A stretch of DNA of 64,000 bases from Diphasiastrum complanatum (Eukaryota > Streptophyta > Lycopodiopsida > Lycopodiales > Lycopodiaceae). The stretch spans positions 53,655,944-53,719,943 of the forward strand of contig CM055095.1 of NCBI GenBank assembly GCA_029204225.1, read 5' to 3'. The position numbers and the translations under genes are program-made. Of the stretch, positions 1 through 10,039 are shown in pieces (positions within the stretch are counted from its first letter, which is position 1; the number at the start of each line of letters is the position of its first letter). The notes under the pieces were generated by a model. That model saw only the letters and a program-made list of their open reading frames with translations, did not search any database and had not been told where the DNA came from.

Positions 1-420
1 CTTTATATGAAGTACAAGCTTCTAATCCGAAAACTACTGCTACACCAGTCTTTTTTTCATATAAACCTCTTGTGAAAAAATTTATTCCGGTATAGAAGTA
101 TATACCCAATCAGCAGAAGAACAGTGTCCAAAGGACAAGGCAAATACCTACCTGTTTTAATTGTGGAACACTTGGACATTATTCAAATGAATGTCCTAAA
201 CCGAAGAAATAGATTGGATATGTACCCTTGTGCAGAAATTGCAAAGATGAAGGACATGTAACTTCGGAGTGTCCTAACCCACCAGTTAGAAAGTTACTAG
301 TAAACTATGTTAAACCTGAAGCCACTAAGAATAGTAAAACCAAAGATGAAGTGGTTCAGCAAGTCAAACTTTCTGACAAAGAGACAAATTGGACAAGTGA
401 TATTGACTTTGAAGTATAAA
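1..420 (+). pseudogene. Ty3/gypsy gag, 3' part with two CCHC zinc knuckles
   Basis: This is the nucleocapsid end of a retroelement Gag that binds genomic RNA during particle assembly. Two CX2CX4HX4C knuckles are readable: 153-194 (C-F-N-C then G-H and C) and 231-272 (C-R-N-C then G-H and C). A TAG at 210-212 separates them, so the frame is broken. A lysine-rich tail follows to the stop near 419. The 5' end lies outside the window. Assignment to gypsy rests on the gypsy reverse transcriptase start downstream on the same strand. A caulimovirus-like coat protein also has such knuckles but is less likely given that neighbour. Confidence 0.7.
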
Positions 421-860
421 AGGTAAGCACTAGAAACAAAACCAAACAAAAACGAAAAAATTAAATCTGACCAGCAACAGAATCGCCTAAAAAAAAGACA
501 AGATCTTCAAAGAGAAAACAAGATTCTAAAGAAAAAGTCAATAAGTCTATTATGCAGGAAGATTTATAAGATGATTATGTTTATGACATGAATGATAAGA
601 AATATTTTGCTCCAAATATAACGAAAGAAGTAGAACAACTTTGTGACTAAGGAGTTAAATAAATCAACAAAAAAAAACACTTTTGACGAACCTTTGGAAG
701 CTTATACTTCGGAATCAGAGTCTTCTTCTAGCTCGGAAACAAAAACGTCTAATTATATAGATATCCGATATCTAGAATGTTATGAATGAGAAGAAAAGGA
801 AGCCTAGCCAAGTGAGCCCAAAAAGAGGTACATGGGAAAAGCGAGATAAACCCTACTATG
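421..860 (+). other. decayed gag-pol linker, no intact frame
   Basis: Stop-riddled, lysine- and serine-rich remnants (a KKKTRSSKRKQDSKEK-like stretch near 490-535 and a serine/glutamate run near 710-745) connect the zinc knuckles to the RT start. No protease D-S/T-G motif is recognisable, so that domain is deleted or decayed. Confidence 0.4.
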
Positions 861-1095
861 GGAATGATTGACATAGACGAAGTTCGAAGGATACCTCTTG
901 AGTAGGGAAAAGAAGTGAACATCTCAGTTCACTTATCCAAATTCGATGGAAGCTTATATTATAAGATATTGATGGAATTTATTGATGTTTTTGCCTGGGA
1001 CTTGAAAGATTTAAAAAGTATTCCTAGTGATTTTGGAGAGCATCAAATCGATTTGAAAGCATATGCTCTACCAATTAGACAAAGGCAGTATAGAT
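861..1095 (+). pseudogene. Ty3/gypsy reverse transcriptase, N-terminal part
   Basis: The translation has the gypsy pre-RT signature F-x-D-V-F-A-W (about 978-998), an acidic H-Q-I-D-L segment, then P-I-R-Q-R-Q-Y-R-L at 1071-1097. The same order occurs in the gypsy copy at 58.65-58.80 kb (D-V-F-A-W ... R-Q-R-Q-Y-R-L-N-P-K-Y). The frame stops making gypsy sense exactly at 1095, where a copia LTR begins; bases 1091-1095 (TAGAT) look like the target duplication. The rest of the gypsy pol is not downstream here. A candidate continuation, starting with TAGATTGAATCC, lies on the minus strand just left of 32702. Confidence 0.75.
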
Positions 1096-1472
1096 TGATA
1101 AATTTTACAGTTTTTAGGACAATAATGATTGTACTTTACAATCATAGAGAGTTATTGGTTGCTTAATCAATGAATCTATCAAGTTCTACACATTAGATCT
1201 TGATCTAGATTCACTACACTTGGATTTAAGCAAGAGCAATGGATCAACACATCATTTTTTAGTGAGAGCGGCCTCACACGTGTGGAGTACTATCCACTGT
1301 ACGGCCTGCACCTGAAACAACAAGTACAATGATACTAGATAGCAATCATACATAAAAATCACAAGACAAATGACTAGAAATCTCACAAAAGTGTAGAGTG
1401 CAAAAGTCTCATCAATCTTCTTAGCAAAATGATGATCCTTTTATGAATCAAGAGAAGTGACAATTTTCAACA
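1096..1472 (-). mobile_element. Ty1/copia 3' LTR (377 bp)
   Basis: It is bounded by TG and CA (TGATAAATTTT at 1096, ...TTTTCAACA ending 1472 on the plus strand). Bases 1096-1310 are a near-perfect reverse complement of the end of the LTR at 32702-33378, and the first ~25 bases of that LTR match the reverse complement of 1448-1472. The middle differs, so this is a diverged or recombined variant of the same LTR family. A CACACGTGTG palindrome lies at 1275-1284. The polypurine tract is adjacent at 1473-1483. Confidence 0.8.
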
Positions 1473-1483
1473 CTCCTCCTCAC
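1473..1483 (-). promoter_or_regulatory. polypurine tract of copia element
   Basis: Read on the minus strand this is GTGAGGAGGAG directly before the LTR start TGTTGAAAATTG. That is the expected plus-strand primer position between the pol stop and the 3' LTR. Confidence 0.7.
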
Positions 1484-1485
1484 TT

Positions 1486-2935
1486 CTAACTTGGCAAATC
1501 TAGTGTACATCTATCTACAATTCCAAGAGCATATCTTAACTTAAAAAATGGATCTTTGGACAATGGTTTGGTTAAGATATCAGCTATGCATTTGGATGAT
1601 GGTACATGATGTAGTTGCACTTCCTTGGATTGTACCTTCTCCCTCACAAAGTGGTGAGCTATCTCAATATGCTTTGTTCTAGCATGGAAGATAGGATTTG
1701 AAACAATTTGTTGAGAAGTTTGATTGTCACATAATATGTAAGGGATCTCCTCGGCCTCCAGCACATGTAGTTCCATCAAGAGTCTTCTTAGCCATCGGAG
1801 CTCTTTGGTTGTTGAAGTCAATGCCTTGTACTCGGCTTCACATGAAGATAGTGAGATTGTATCTTGCTTTTTGGAAAGCCAAGATATCACTCCTCCACAA
1901 AGAAATGTTGCAAATGCACTAATGGACTTCCTATCCATCTTGTCACCTGTAAAATTTGAATCCGAGTAGGCTCTCAAGTGCAAGTTAGATCCTTCATAAA
2001 GTATGCCAAAAAATCTAGTACTAGAAACATATCTAATTACTCTCTTGGCACTTTTCCAATGATGAACTAAAGTAGCTTGCATACTTTGACTCAACTTGCT
2101 TACACAAAAACTTAAGTCAGGTCTAGTGATGGTTAAATAGATTAGAGAGCCTATAAGCTTCCTAAAGAGGGTGATGTCCTCAAAGGATGCTTCATCACCT
2201 TCATTAGTTGTTTTCACAACATGCTCCATAGGGGTGTCAATCCCCTTACAATCTTTCATACCAAATCTTTCAAGAATGGAAGTAGCATACTTAGATTGAC
2301 TTATGAAAGTATGATTGCTACTTCTAGACACTTCTATCCCAAGTATAAACTTTAGGAAGCCTAGATCTACCATCTTGATTTCACTAGATAAGTCAACTTT
2401 TACTTTGCCTATGCCATCATCATCATTTCCTGTCATAATGATGTCATCAACATAAAGAACCAAAATGATGATCTTTCCTTCATTACATTTGAAATTTAAA
2501 GAAGGTTCATAAGCACTTAGTACAAAGCCAAGGGAATAGAGAAAATCATGCAACCTAGAGTACCAAGCTCTAGGTGCTTGCTTCAAGCCATATAGGCTCT
2601 TCCTTAAGTAGCACACCTTTTGCTCCTCACCAACCTTGATGAAGCCCTCGGGTTGCATTATTAGATTTCATCTTCTAAGAAGCCATTCAAGAAGGCATTT
2701 GTCACATCCATTTGGTAGAGATCCCATTTGAGCAAAGTAGCAATGCAAATGATTAATCTAATAGTTACAAGCTTAGCTACAGGTGCAAATGTTTCTTCAT
2801 AATCCAATCCTTTTATTTGAAGAAATCCCTTAGCAACAAGCCTATCTTTGTACTTACTAATAGAACCATCTTGATTGTACTTAATTCTATAAATCCACTT
2901 ACATGCAAGTGGTTTCTTTCTACTTGGAAGATTTA
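1486..2935 (-). pseudogene. Ty1/copia pol: reverse transcriptase and RNase H
   Basis: The reading frame from 2658 to 1486 (390 aa) carries L-Y-G-L-K-Q-A-P-R-A-W, the catalytic Y-V-D-D (about residues 69-72), the L-I-G-S-L-I-Y-L-T-I-T-R-P-D block, then RNase H with S-S-C-E-A-E-Y, C-D-N-Q, H-A-R-T-K-H-I-E and A-D-I-L-T-K-P. Upstream sequence to 2935 continues the RT N-terminus (K-W-I-Y-R...K-Y-K-x-R-L-V-A-K-G, T-F-A-P-V-A-K, M-D-V-T-N-A-F-L-N-G) with stops near 2660. Homology ends abruptly near 2935, so integrase and gag are absent. It is the same family as 14.9-17.0 kb and 33.97-35.8 kb. The C-terminal end is intact with a normal stop before the PPT. Confidence 0.92.
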
Positions 2936-2949
2936 AGTGAAAAATGCGA

Positions 2950-3055
2950 CACTACATATTTACTCGGTACTGTTGCTGAAAAACAATGTATCATCCATGT
3001 ATAAAGTGATAATGATAAAAAACTGCTGCACTGTTTTGAACTAAACATTTGAATC
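2950..3055 (-). pseudogene. sliver of copia reverse transcriptase (YMDD)
   Basis: A short minus-strand reading gives F-I-I-I-T-L-Y-M-D-D-T-L-F-F-S-N-S, the RT active-site beta-hairpin of a different copia lineage. It is bounded by unrelated sequence on both sides and has no flanking pol. Only about 30 codons are supported. Confidence 0.5.
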
Positions 3056-3059
3056 TAAA

Positions 3060-3272
3060 GCCAACAATCCAATCTTTCATACAAGGAATAGGCACATCGA
3101 ATTTGCACATCACTTTGTGAGAGAGAAGCTTATTGGCGGAGAGATCCATTTGGAGCATATTGATTCATCTTCACGTATTGCTGATCTACTCACCAAGCCA
3201 CTACTCAAGAGTTCCTTCATCAAACATAGATCCAATCTTGGATTGATTCCAAGATCCATGTGTTTCTAGATT
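3060..3272 (+). pseudogene. copia RNase H C-terminus
   Basis: The plus-strand reading gives N-P-I-F-H-T-R-N-R-H-I-E, H-H-F-V-R-E, then I-A-D-L-L-T-K-P-L and a natural stop after P-R-S-M-C-F. This is the conserved tail of copia pol. Orientation is opposite to the pol fragment at 1486-2935, so it belongs to another insertion. A purine-rich TTTTAGGAG precedes the possible LTR start at 3290. Confidence 0.8.
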
Positions 3273-3289
3273 AGATATCTTTTTAGGAG

Positions 3290-3950
3290 TGTGAAAACAT
3301 AAAAATTTATCTATGTTGACTTTAGGGGTGTCATGAAGTTTTGTAGTCAAGCTTCTTGATGTCATTACTTGATAGGGCCATTTTTGGCTTTAGAGGTTAA
3401 ATAATCAAGTACACATGTTTTATCATAATTAGGCCAAAAGTCAATTATGATGTACCTCGATCTAGTTAGGTTGTTTACAAGTTTCAAAGTTATATTTGAT
3501 GAGTGATCAAAGTCAATGTGATGGTAAAGAGTCAAGGGTCCAATCATGAGTGAAAGATTTGTTAGATGGGTCCAATCAAAATCAAGGAATGATGAATAAC
3601 TCATCCAATAGGATTAGAGAGGTGCTAAAAAAGGGGTCCATCTTGGACTACCTCAAGATACTACATGTATTTTGATTTCCTTCATCATCAATATTGAGTT
3701 TCTGAGACTTATTGAAGATTGATCAATTTTGTGTGTATTCCACTCTCTCTCTATCCGAGGCTTGATTGGCAATCTCTCTACTCAAGAGCAAGAAATTTTC
3801 TTACTTAGTTCTTTTCATGAGTACTTCCCACACATGTGAAAGTACTTTGGTGATGGATGTATGCATGTATATTTGTGTCTTTGCCTTAGTTTTTTGACAT
3901 GGATCTTGATTATCAATCTATTGTTGATGTAAAGTGCAAACACAAGAAAG
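3290..3950 (+). mobile_element. probable 3' LTR following the pol tail
   Basis: It starts TGTGAAAACATAAAAA immediately after the pol stop and a short purine run, as expected for a 3' LTR. The right boundary is not clear; I placed it where CT-rich leader-like sequence gives way near 3950. A loosely similar arrangement (repeated CCAATCA blocks, then CTCTCTCTCTA and AAGAGCAAGA-like runs) occurs at 38.75-39.15 kb. No second copy with clear ends was found. Confidence 0.35.
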
Positions 3951-4380
3951 CATGAAACTTGGTGGAGCTGGCTGCCTTGTCTCTTTCCAATCTTTGTTGC
4001 ATAAATTATGATAAGAAATGTCTCTCTCTAGGCTCACTTATGCACAATCCTCAAGCACCCCTTAATCTTGACCCTTCCTAATGTCGACACATGGTCAATT
4101 CCATGCACAATCTACACTTGCCACTTGGTAATAACCTACCACATAGGCAAGTGAGTAGGCTGTCGCTTGTACACCAAACCAAGTGTCCCAGTGAGCATAT
4201 AACACATGCCATGTTTGATCAGTCAACCCTGATATGTGTCACTCATTCACCAGGCCAAGTGTCCTAGTGAACATATGATACATGTCCCATTGGCTAGTCA
4301 ATTCCTATTTATAAAATCAATCTAGCCGCTCCTCATTAATGACCAAGTACTCCATCAAAGCTCAGCATGCGACAAAGAGG
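3951..4380. other. non-coding, probable retroelement leader
   Basis: No coding frame. On the minus strand this lies downstream of a degraded PBS (4381-4399), so it may be the 5' leader of the LTR element at 4401-4775. It contains a direct repeat of a CCAAGTGTCC(C/T)AGTGAACATAT-like block near 4180 and 4257. Confidence 0.35.
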
Positions 4381-4399
4381 CTCAGAATCTCTAATACCA
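4381..4399 (-). other. degenerate primer binding site
   Basis: On the minus strand it reads TGGTATTAGAGATTCTGAG, close to the initiator-Met tRNA complement TGGTATCAGAGC. It lies directly after an LTR end, the position expected of a PBS. Confidence 0.5.
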
Positions 4400-4400
4400 C

Positions 4401-4775
4401 TATAAGAATCACCAAGTGAAGATACGACTAAATCTTGTTACATGCAACCAAAGGACACCTATGGAGCAAAATTATCCAACCAACAGGAAATGGCTAGTCA
4501 ATACCCTAACCACTTCACCCTTATGCCATGGTGAACGAATGCAAGAGAGGAGGAGATCCTGGCTTATAGATCAGAAAATTCAATAGGGAGATGGGCAAGT
4601 TTCCATAGTATATATTCTCTCCCATGAGGAGAGAATATTTCTCTTAGGATCCCCATGCAACCTAAATAAGCAATTGACCTCCTATTCTTACATTATACCA
4701 GTCAAACACCATGCAAGTGCTCCTATGTCCAATCATAGGTCTAGGCCCTCATAAGATTATTGATTACATTACGAA
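4401..4775 (-). mobile_element. truncated LTR, TGTTATG family
   Basis: Its reverse complement matches the LTR at 12001-12460 through most of its length, including GGTTGCATGGGGATCCTAAG, the ATTCTCTCC/GGAGAGAAT hairpin and GGTGAAGTGGTTAGGGTAT. The first ~80 bases of the family are missing where it abuts copia pol near 4800. It probably truncates that copia element. Confidence 0.65.
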
Positions 4776-4799
4776 CTCTTAATGATTTATAAGTACAAT

Positions 4800-5490
4800 C
4801 ATAATTGTCCTTTTTCTCTGAAAATTGACAATGAAGGTGGTTTGCAACATCTTCTTGCCAATCAGGTCCTTTATCAAGTGGTACTTGATCGCAATGTGTT
4901 TCGTCCTTGAGTGAAACATAGGGTCTTTCGTCAGATGTATTGCAGATGTGTTGTCCATCTACAAAACCAGAGGTTCTTTGTTCGTTTCACCCAGTTCGTC
5001 CAAAAATTGTCTGAGCCAAATTATCTCATTGCCCAACTTTGCTGCTACAACGTACTCTGCTTCACCGGAATGATTGGGCCACAATGGTCTGCTTCTTGCT
5101 GACCCAGAGAATTGTCGCTTTTGAAACAAGGGTGTATCCTCCTGAGACACTTTTACAGTCATCTTTGAGGGATGCCCAGCTGGCATCACTATAGGAAATC
5201 ATCTGAAAACCTGCATCATGACACTAATACAAACCATAATCCGTTGTTAGTTGAAGATATTGCAAAATTTGTTTTGCAATCTTCCAGTGTGTCGAGACAG
5301 AATTCATGCAAAATTGGCTCATTCAAAATACTGCATAGGCAATGTCAGGGCGTGTATTGTCAGCAAGATACATCAGCAATCCTATTAGCTTTCTGTAAGG
5401 CGTGAGCTACATCAATTCTCTCTCTGTCTCAGTCCTCGAACAATTTTCGTTCGTCAGCACCGTTCCTACAAGCATTGGAGTATTCGCTCC
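4800..5490 (-). pseudogene. copia RNase H domain (element A)
   Basis: Minus-strand translation gives A-E-Y-V-V-A-A-K-L-G-N-E-I-I-W-L-R-Q-F, E-P-L-V-L and a frameshifted tail with T-H-C-D-Q-V and K-G-P-D-W. Between 5190 and 5490 only shifted fragments remain (L-Q-K-A-N-R-I-A-D-V). A plus-strand fragment of the same family at 18.27-18.49 kb has nearly the same E-Y-V-V-A-A-K block. The terminus is cut at about 4800 by another LTR, so the 3' LTR of element A is missing here. Confidence 0.8.
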
Positions 5491-6090
5491 TTTTCAATTC
5501 AGCATCCCAAAATCCCCTAGTATTTTCTGGGTATATCTGGATTGATGAAGGTATAGCTTACCTCTCTCATAGTTCCTTTCAATTTGTAAGCCAAGGTAAC
5601 ACTTGGCTTTTCCCAGATCCACAATCTTGAAATGTTTCAAGATGTTTGTCTTCACTTCAGCAATCAGCTTCTCACTCTTGCAGAGCATCAAAGTGTCATC
5701 CACATACACAACCACAATGATAATCTTCCCATCTGTGATTCTCACATACACATTGGTATCAGCCATCAATGGCTTGAATCCCAATGATTTGAGGGCTTGA
5801 TCTTTCTTTTTGTACCTGGGGGTTGATCCATTTAGACCTCCTCGTCTAACTCACCATGCAAGAAGGCTATCTTCTCGTCTGCAATGTGGATCCTGAGGTC
5901 ATAAGCAGCTGCATATACAAATAACAAACATAGGGACAAATGTTTGATGACAGGAGAGAAGGTCTTAGAGTAGTCAATACCATATCTCTGAGAGAATGCC
6001 TTGTATTTTGAGACATCCCCATATGGCCCATACTTGAGCTTGTAAACCCATTTGCATTTGACAGCCTTTCGCTTATCTGGTAATGGCTAA
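5491..6090 (-). pseudogene. copia reverse transcriptase (element A)
   Basis: The open segment 5784-5494 (96 aa) contains I-I-V-V-V-Y-V-D-D-T-L-M-L (active-site YVDD), F-K-I-V-D-L-G-K-A-K-C-Y-L-G-L-Q-I and Y-T-Q-K-I-L. Upstream, broken frames to 6090 give K-C-K-W-V-Y-K-L-K-Y-G-P, I-D-Y-S-K-T-F-S-P-V and a degraded A-F-L-H-G-E-L. Stops and indels make it non-functional. Confidence 0.85.
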
Positions 6091-6978
6091 AACGTCCATA
6101 TTTGATTCTTTCTCATGGACTCCATCTCCTTGTTCATGGCTTGGATCCATTTGTCCTTCTTTGAACATTCAATTGCCTCCTCGAATGTCTGTGGTTCGCC
6201 ACTGAATCCACAGAATTCTTCTGATGTGAAAACAGAGCTGCTTGACACATATCTTGTTGGCGTTCTTCGTGGTCTTGTCGACCTTCTAGGAGGTCCTCCT
6301 AGGACAGCAATGACTTTGCCTTTGTCTGTTCTTCTAGGTCCAGAACCATCTTGGTTTACAGGAACTGTAGCAGCAGGTTGCCTCTCAAATCTTTCATCTT
6401 CTGATTCGTCACTCGAATGCGAAGTGACTCAAAAATTTTCGTTTTCATGTTCGTCTTCTGCTCCCTCTATTGCTGGTGGCAGATCATAGTACTATCTTTT
6501 CAGAACTTTGTAGCTGACAAGATCATCATTGGCCATTGTCCTGCTCTCATCGAATCTGATATCTCTCACTATCTTCACAGTGTTCGTGTCTGGCATGTAG
6601 ACTCTGTAGTATGACAAATTGTTGTCATAACCTACCAAAAATCCCTGTTCAACTTTCTTGTCAAGCTTCTTTTGAAGCTTATCAGGGATATGTGCATAAG
6701 CTACACAGCCAAAGATTTTGTTGTGAGACAGGTTGGGCTTTCTACCCCATCATAATTCGTGTGGTGTCGCGTGAGGGACACTAGACTTCCCTGTCATGTT
6801 CTGGATGTATGCAGCTGTAACTACTGCTTCAGCCCACAGTACCCTTGGAGCTTTCGAGTAGGCCATCATCCATCTGACAACTTCCATCAGGGTCCTATTC
6901 TTCCTCTCTGCAACACTGTTGTGCTGCGGTGTCTAGGCTGCAGTCCTTCTGTGAATGATGCCATGATCATTGCAAAAG
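6091..6978 (-). pseudogene. copia integrase C-terminal half and linker (element A)
   Basis: Although plus-strand frames are open here, the minus strand is the coding one. In order it shows T-P-Q-H-N-S-V-A-E-R-K-N-R-T-L-M-E, L-W-A-E-A-V-V-T-A-A-Y-I-Q-N, P-H-E-L-W-W-G-R-K-P, H-N-K-I-F-G-C-V-A-Y, V-G-Y-D-N-N, then an acidic linker and W-I-Q-A-M-N-K-E-M-E-S before RT. This is the canonical copia integrase-to-RT order. Several stops interrupt it. Confidence 0.88.
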
Positions 6979-7746
6979 TCAGTGAAGCGATTCGAGATGT
7001 ATTTGCCACCTTGATCTATCCTGATCTGCTTCCTTTTTGCCAGTGCATCTCTCTGCCCAATTCACATACTTTGTGAATTTATCAAGTGCTTCTGATTTAT
7101 TCTGAATAAAATACACTCTGACGAATTTACTATAATCATCAATGAAGGCTATGTAATATTTTGAGCCTCCTACTAAGATCACATTGAAAGGCCCATAGAT
7201 GTCAGAATGCACTAACTCCAGAATCTTAGTCATTCTGTAGGAGTCTTTGACAAAGGGAGTGCTGGACATCTTATTCTTCAGGAATGCATCACTGGTGGTC
7301 GAATTGTTCGCATTCGAGATGCTGACCCCTGTTATTGCTCCATGATGATTGGCTTGGTAAAGTGCCATCGAATTCATGTGGCATAGTCTCCTGTGCCACA
7401 GAGTGTCTGGCGAATCATCATGAGTCTGATGCATCTGATCTGTAGGCAGGCGTACCTTCAGGTGATATAGATTACCTTTTCTTCTGCCTTGAGTGACCAA
7501 GGTACTGATACTGGCATAAATAACATTGCATGCTTTATCAGAAAATGTCACACGCATTTTAGCATCAGCTATCCTTGTCATAGAAAGCAAGTCCTGCTGC
7601 AGTGTAGGCATGAACAGAACGTCTTCGAGTCGTCTGTCTCTGCCATTCATGTTGAGCCAGAGTAAACCAATACCGTTCACTTGATATTTGGATCCATCTC
7701 CAAGAACAATGAATCTTGAAGGATCAGCACTTCTGAAATCAGACAT
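6979..7746 (-). pseudogene. copia protease end, GAG-pre-integrase and integrase core (element A)
   Basis: A 255-aa open segment. It starts in the protease C-terminal region (L-G-D-G-S, V-L-F-M-P-T-L-Q-Q-D-L-L-S), then the pre-integrase zinc finger (L-W-H-R-R-L-C-H-M) and the integrase D-I-Y-G-P and F-I-D-D-Y-S-K blocks, where the first catalytic Asp region lies. A frameshift near 7040 moves the remainder (T-D-F-C-N-D-H-G-I) to another frame that continues at 6978. Length is normal for this section of copia pol. Confidence 0.9.
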
Positions 7747-7760
7747 AATTCGTCACGATG

Positions 7761-8171
7761 TCATGAATGTGAGATAGCTCCCGAATCTAGGATCACTTCT
7801 TGTGTGTCAGGCATTGACACTGCACACACATCTGCACAAATGTAGGCGGTTGAACAATTTCTGTTCAATCTCTCTTCGTCCATTTTTGCGATCTCAAGCT
7901 CCTCAACATAGGACGTTACTGTTCTCCGATCAAGTGTGAGACTATCTTCGATGGATGAATATAGTAAGGCTATTGCCTTGTCATTTTTTTCTTTCCACTC
8001 GCGTAGCTCTTTGCCTGATGTCGTAGGCATCTCCTCTATGCCATCCACCCAGGAGAAGAGTCCTTCACCCTTTAGTATCAACGATGTCTTAACTTTCCAG
8101 ACTAGAAAGTTAGATCCTGAAGAATCCAGAACTGTAAAGATCTTTCTCTGTATGCTGCTGATTGAAGCCAT
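7761..8171 (-). pseudogene. copia gag N-terminus joined to protease (element A)
   Basis: The 136-aa open frame begins M-A-S-I-S-S-I-Q with L-V-W-K-V-K-T-S-L (the copia Gag W-K motif). It passes after roughly 110 residues into E-V-I-L-D-S-G-A-I-S-H-S, the protease D-S-G active site. A full copia Gag is ~250-300 aa with a zinc knuckle, so the centre and knuckle have been lost with the frame kept open. The start ATG lies ~100 bases downstream of the PBS. Confidence 0.85.
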
Positions 8172-8270
8172 TGCTTCTTGAATTCGTGTTCACTTGTTGA
8201 TGGTTGATTGTTTGAATGCTCAACCCCTTGATCTGATTGCCTTTGGCTATGTCAGACTTTGACAAGGTGG

Positions 8271-8282
8271 GCTCTGATACCA
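8271..8282 (-). other. primer binding site, initiator-Met tRNA (element A)
   Basis: Exact reverse complement of TGGTATCAGAGC, one base from the LTR terminus at 8284. It fixes element A as reading on the minus strand. Confidence 0.9.
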
Positions 8283-8283
8283 T

Positions 8284-9513
8284 TGATGATAAGAAAATGC
8301 ACCCAGAAAGATGCACAAATTATAGCCAAAACCACTTTGGCGACAAACTGACAGAATTAAATCACGAACAATTCGCGAAACTTTTCATGACACTCGAATT
8401 GTTTCTGTTTGAGTTGGATCAATCAGGCTCTATAACGCAACCAAACGAAACGAAACGAAACGAGACGAAGCAAAGCAAAACTTGCACTGACATTGGTTCA
8501 TGCTGGAAGCACAGATCGCAAAACTACGTGGAACGAAACGAAGTGAAATAATTCGCGACAAGATCAATCAAGCAATCAAGCTCTGTAACGAGACGAGACG
8601 AAACATGACGAAATGAAACGACGAAACAAAACCTAGGTGAGCCTCCGAGATTGATTTATCCTTATTGCCAGGTGATCGCGAAGCGAAACGAAATGTAACA
8701 CGAAACGAAAGGATTCGCGAACAGGATCAGTTCGTCAGATATTCAAATGTGACCACTGGTCACTGCTGGCTGTATCACTCCTACAATCCTTCAAAGAGTA
8801 GTAAGGCATAGCTGATCTACGTTAACAAATTAATGCAGCATTCAATGAAATCAAACCAATATGTGAAATTAGAATGAACAAGCGAATCAGACACACGAAT
8901 AGTAGCAGGCTAATTTACATACAAAATCATGCAATCATCTAGAATAATGATGTGCACAACAACTACAAAATTATCTATTGATTTTTCTGATTCTTTCAAA
9001 TACTGCATGCAGATCCACGCAGTGTGTTGGCGTGAGAGAAATACAGTTCTCTCATGAATTCGAGTCTCGCTTACTAGCGGACCTTGGATCTATAGATCAT
9101 ATTACAGAATTATCTCGCATGTAGGCAGATTCGTATCTGTGTTTTTTGTCTGCTAGCAATTGTTATGCTTACTAGCATTATACTTCAAACTTGTTGTAAT
9201 GTGCATCAATCAGAAAGTATATAGTTCATGAACAATTTCATATCGCATTCTTGTAACTTACAGATTAGAAAGATTAAACATCTAGAACTAATTCGCGAAT
9301 TGTAAGAGAGGTAGATTAGCCACGATCTAAAACTCTTCTGATAATGTCATGATATCAGATCAGATATCTGTATCCAATGGTACTTGGATGATCTTCTTGA
9401 TCAATTGAGGAGCATGACTGATTTCGTGTCGTGTCATGTCCTGTCGCCATTTGTCAAAGATTTAGATTTGAGAGCTAGCAAAGCTTTGGCATTAGAAACA
9501 AAATGTTTCTTCA
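8284..9513 (-). mobile_element. copia 5' LTR, element A (1230 bp)
   Basis: It begins TGATGATAAGAAAATGCACC next to the PBS and ends AATGTTTCTTCA. It aligns end to end with the 1233-bp LTR at 18504-19736, including a stretch rich in ACGAA repeats (about 8445-8720). The two differ at many scattered positions, so the insertions are old or are different copies. The base after CA (9514 on) is unrelated to the sequence after the other LTR, supporting this boundary. Confidence 0.85.
8445..8720 (+). repeat. ACGAA-type pentanucleotide-rich tract inside LTR
   Basis: Repeated CGAAACGAAACG/AGACGA runs, interspersed with unique sequence. The same tract occurs in the sister LTR at about 18655-18880. Confidence 0.7.
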
Positions 9514-10035
9514 GAGAGAATCGGTTGAACATCAATGTGAGCTAGGCATAGCAGCCGATGTCCAAGAATGCTCTAGTAGGCGAGACTATCTGATGTAATT
9601 CATGAGAGACATAGTATCTCTTGCGCCGACGCGCTGGTGGGTGGGTTTGTCACACAGTGCTCAAAAAAAGATCATTGATAATATAGTACTTGTTATGCAC
9701 ATGTTTTTCTTTATCGCGAATGATATCGAATGTTTTGATGTTTGATCGTTGTCAGTACATGTTCAATTGTTTATTCTTGTTCTGCACACTGGCGCTTTTT
9801 GTTGAATGCTTAAACAAATTAAAAACGTAGGTCAACAGTGTCTATCTACACTCTAGAAGATTGTAGATCTGATCTAGCGGCAGTAGCCACCAATCAAAAT
9901 CGAATTCTATCCAAGTACAATGAACCTATTCTTCGTGCTAAGATACACATCAGTTGTATCAGAGCAATCGAGGTTCAAAGAGAAGAAAGTGTGAGCATGA
10001 ATCCTTTCGGTTTCATTTTGTGCAACATTGCCCCA
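9514..10035. other. non-coding flank with PBS-like site
   Basis: No recognisable coding. TTGTATCAGAGCAATCGAGG near 9954 resembles a plus-strand PBS followed by leader sequence, suggesting the remnant of another LTR element's 5' region. No matching LTR was found to its left. Confidence is low. Confidence 0.3.
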
Positions 10036-10039
10036 TCCT

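Noticed and set aside
1-420. Endogenous caulimovirus coat protein
   Set aside because: Zinc knuckles alone are not diagnostic, and the downstream pol start matches the gypsy copies in this window.
6115-7076. Plus-strand frames of 65-124 codons
   Set aside because: They lie opposite clear minus-strand copia integrase and RT coding; shadows.
9050-9090. tRNA-like T-arm (GAATTCGAGTCTCGC)
   Set aside because: No acceptor or anticodon arms can be folded around it, and it is inside a retroelement LTR present twice.
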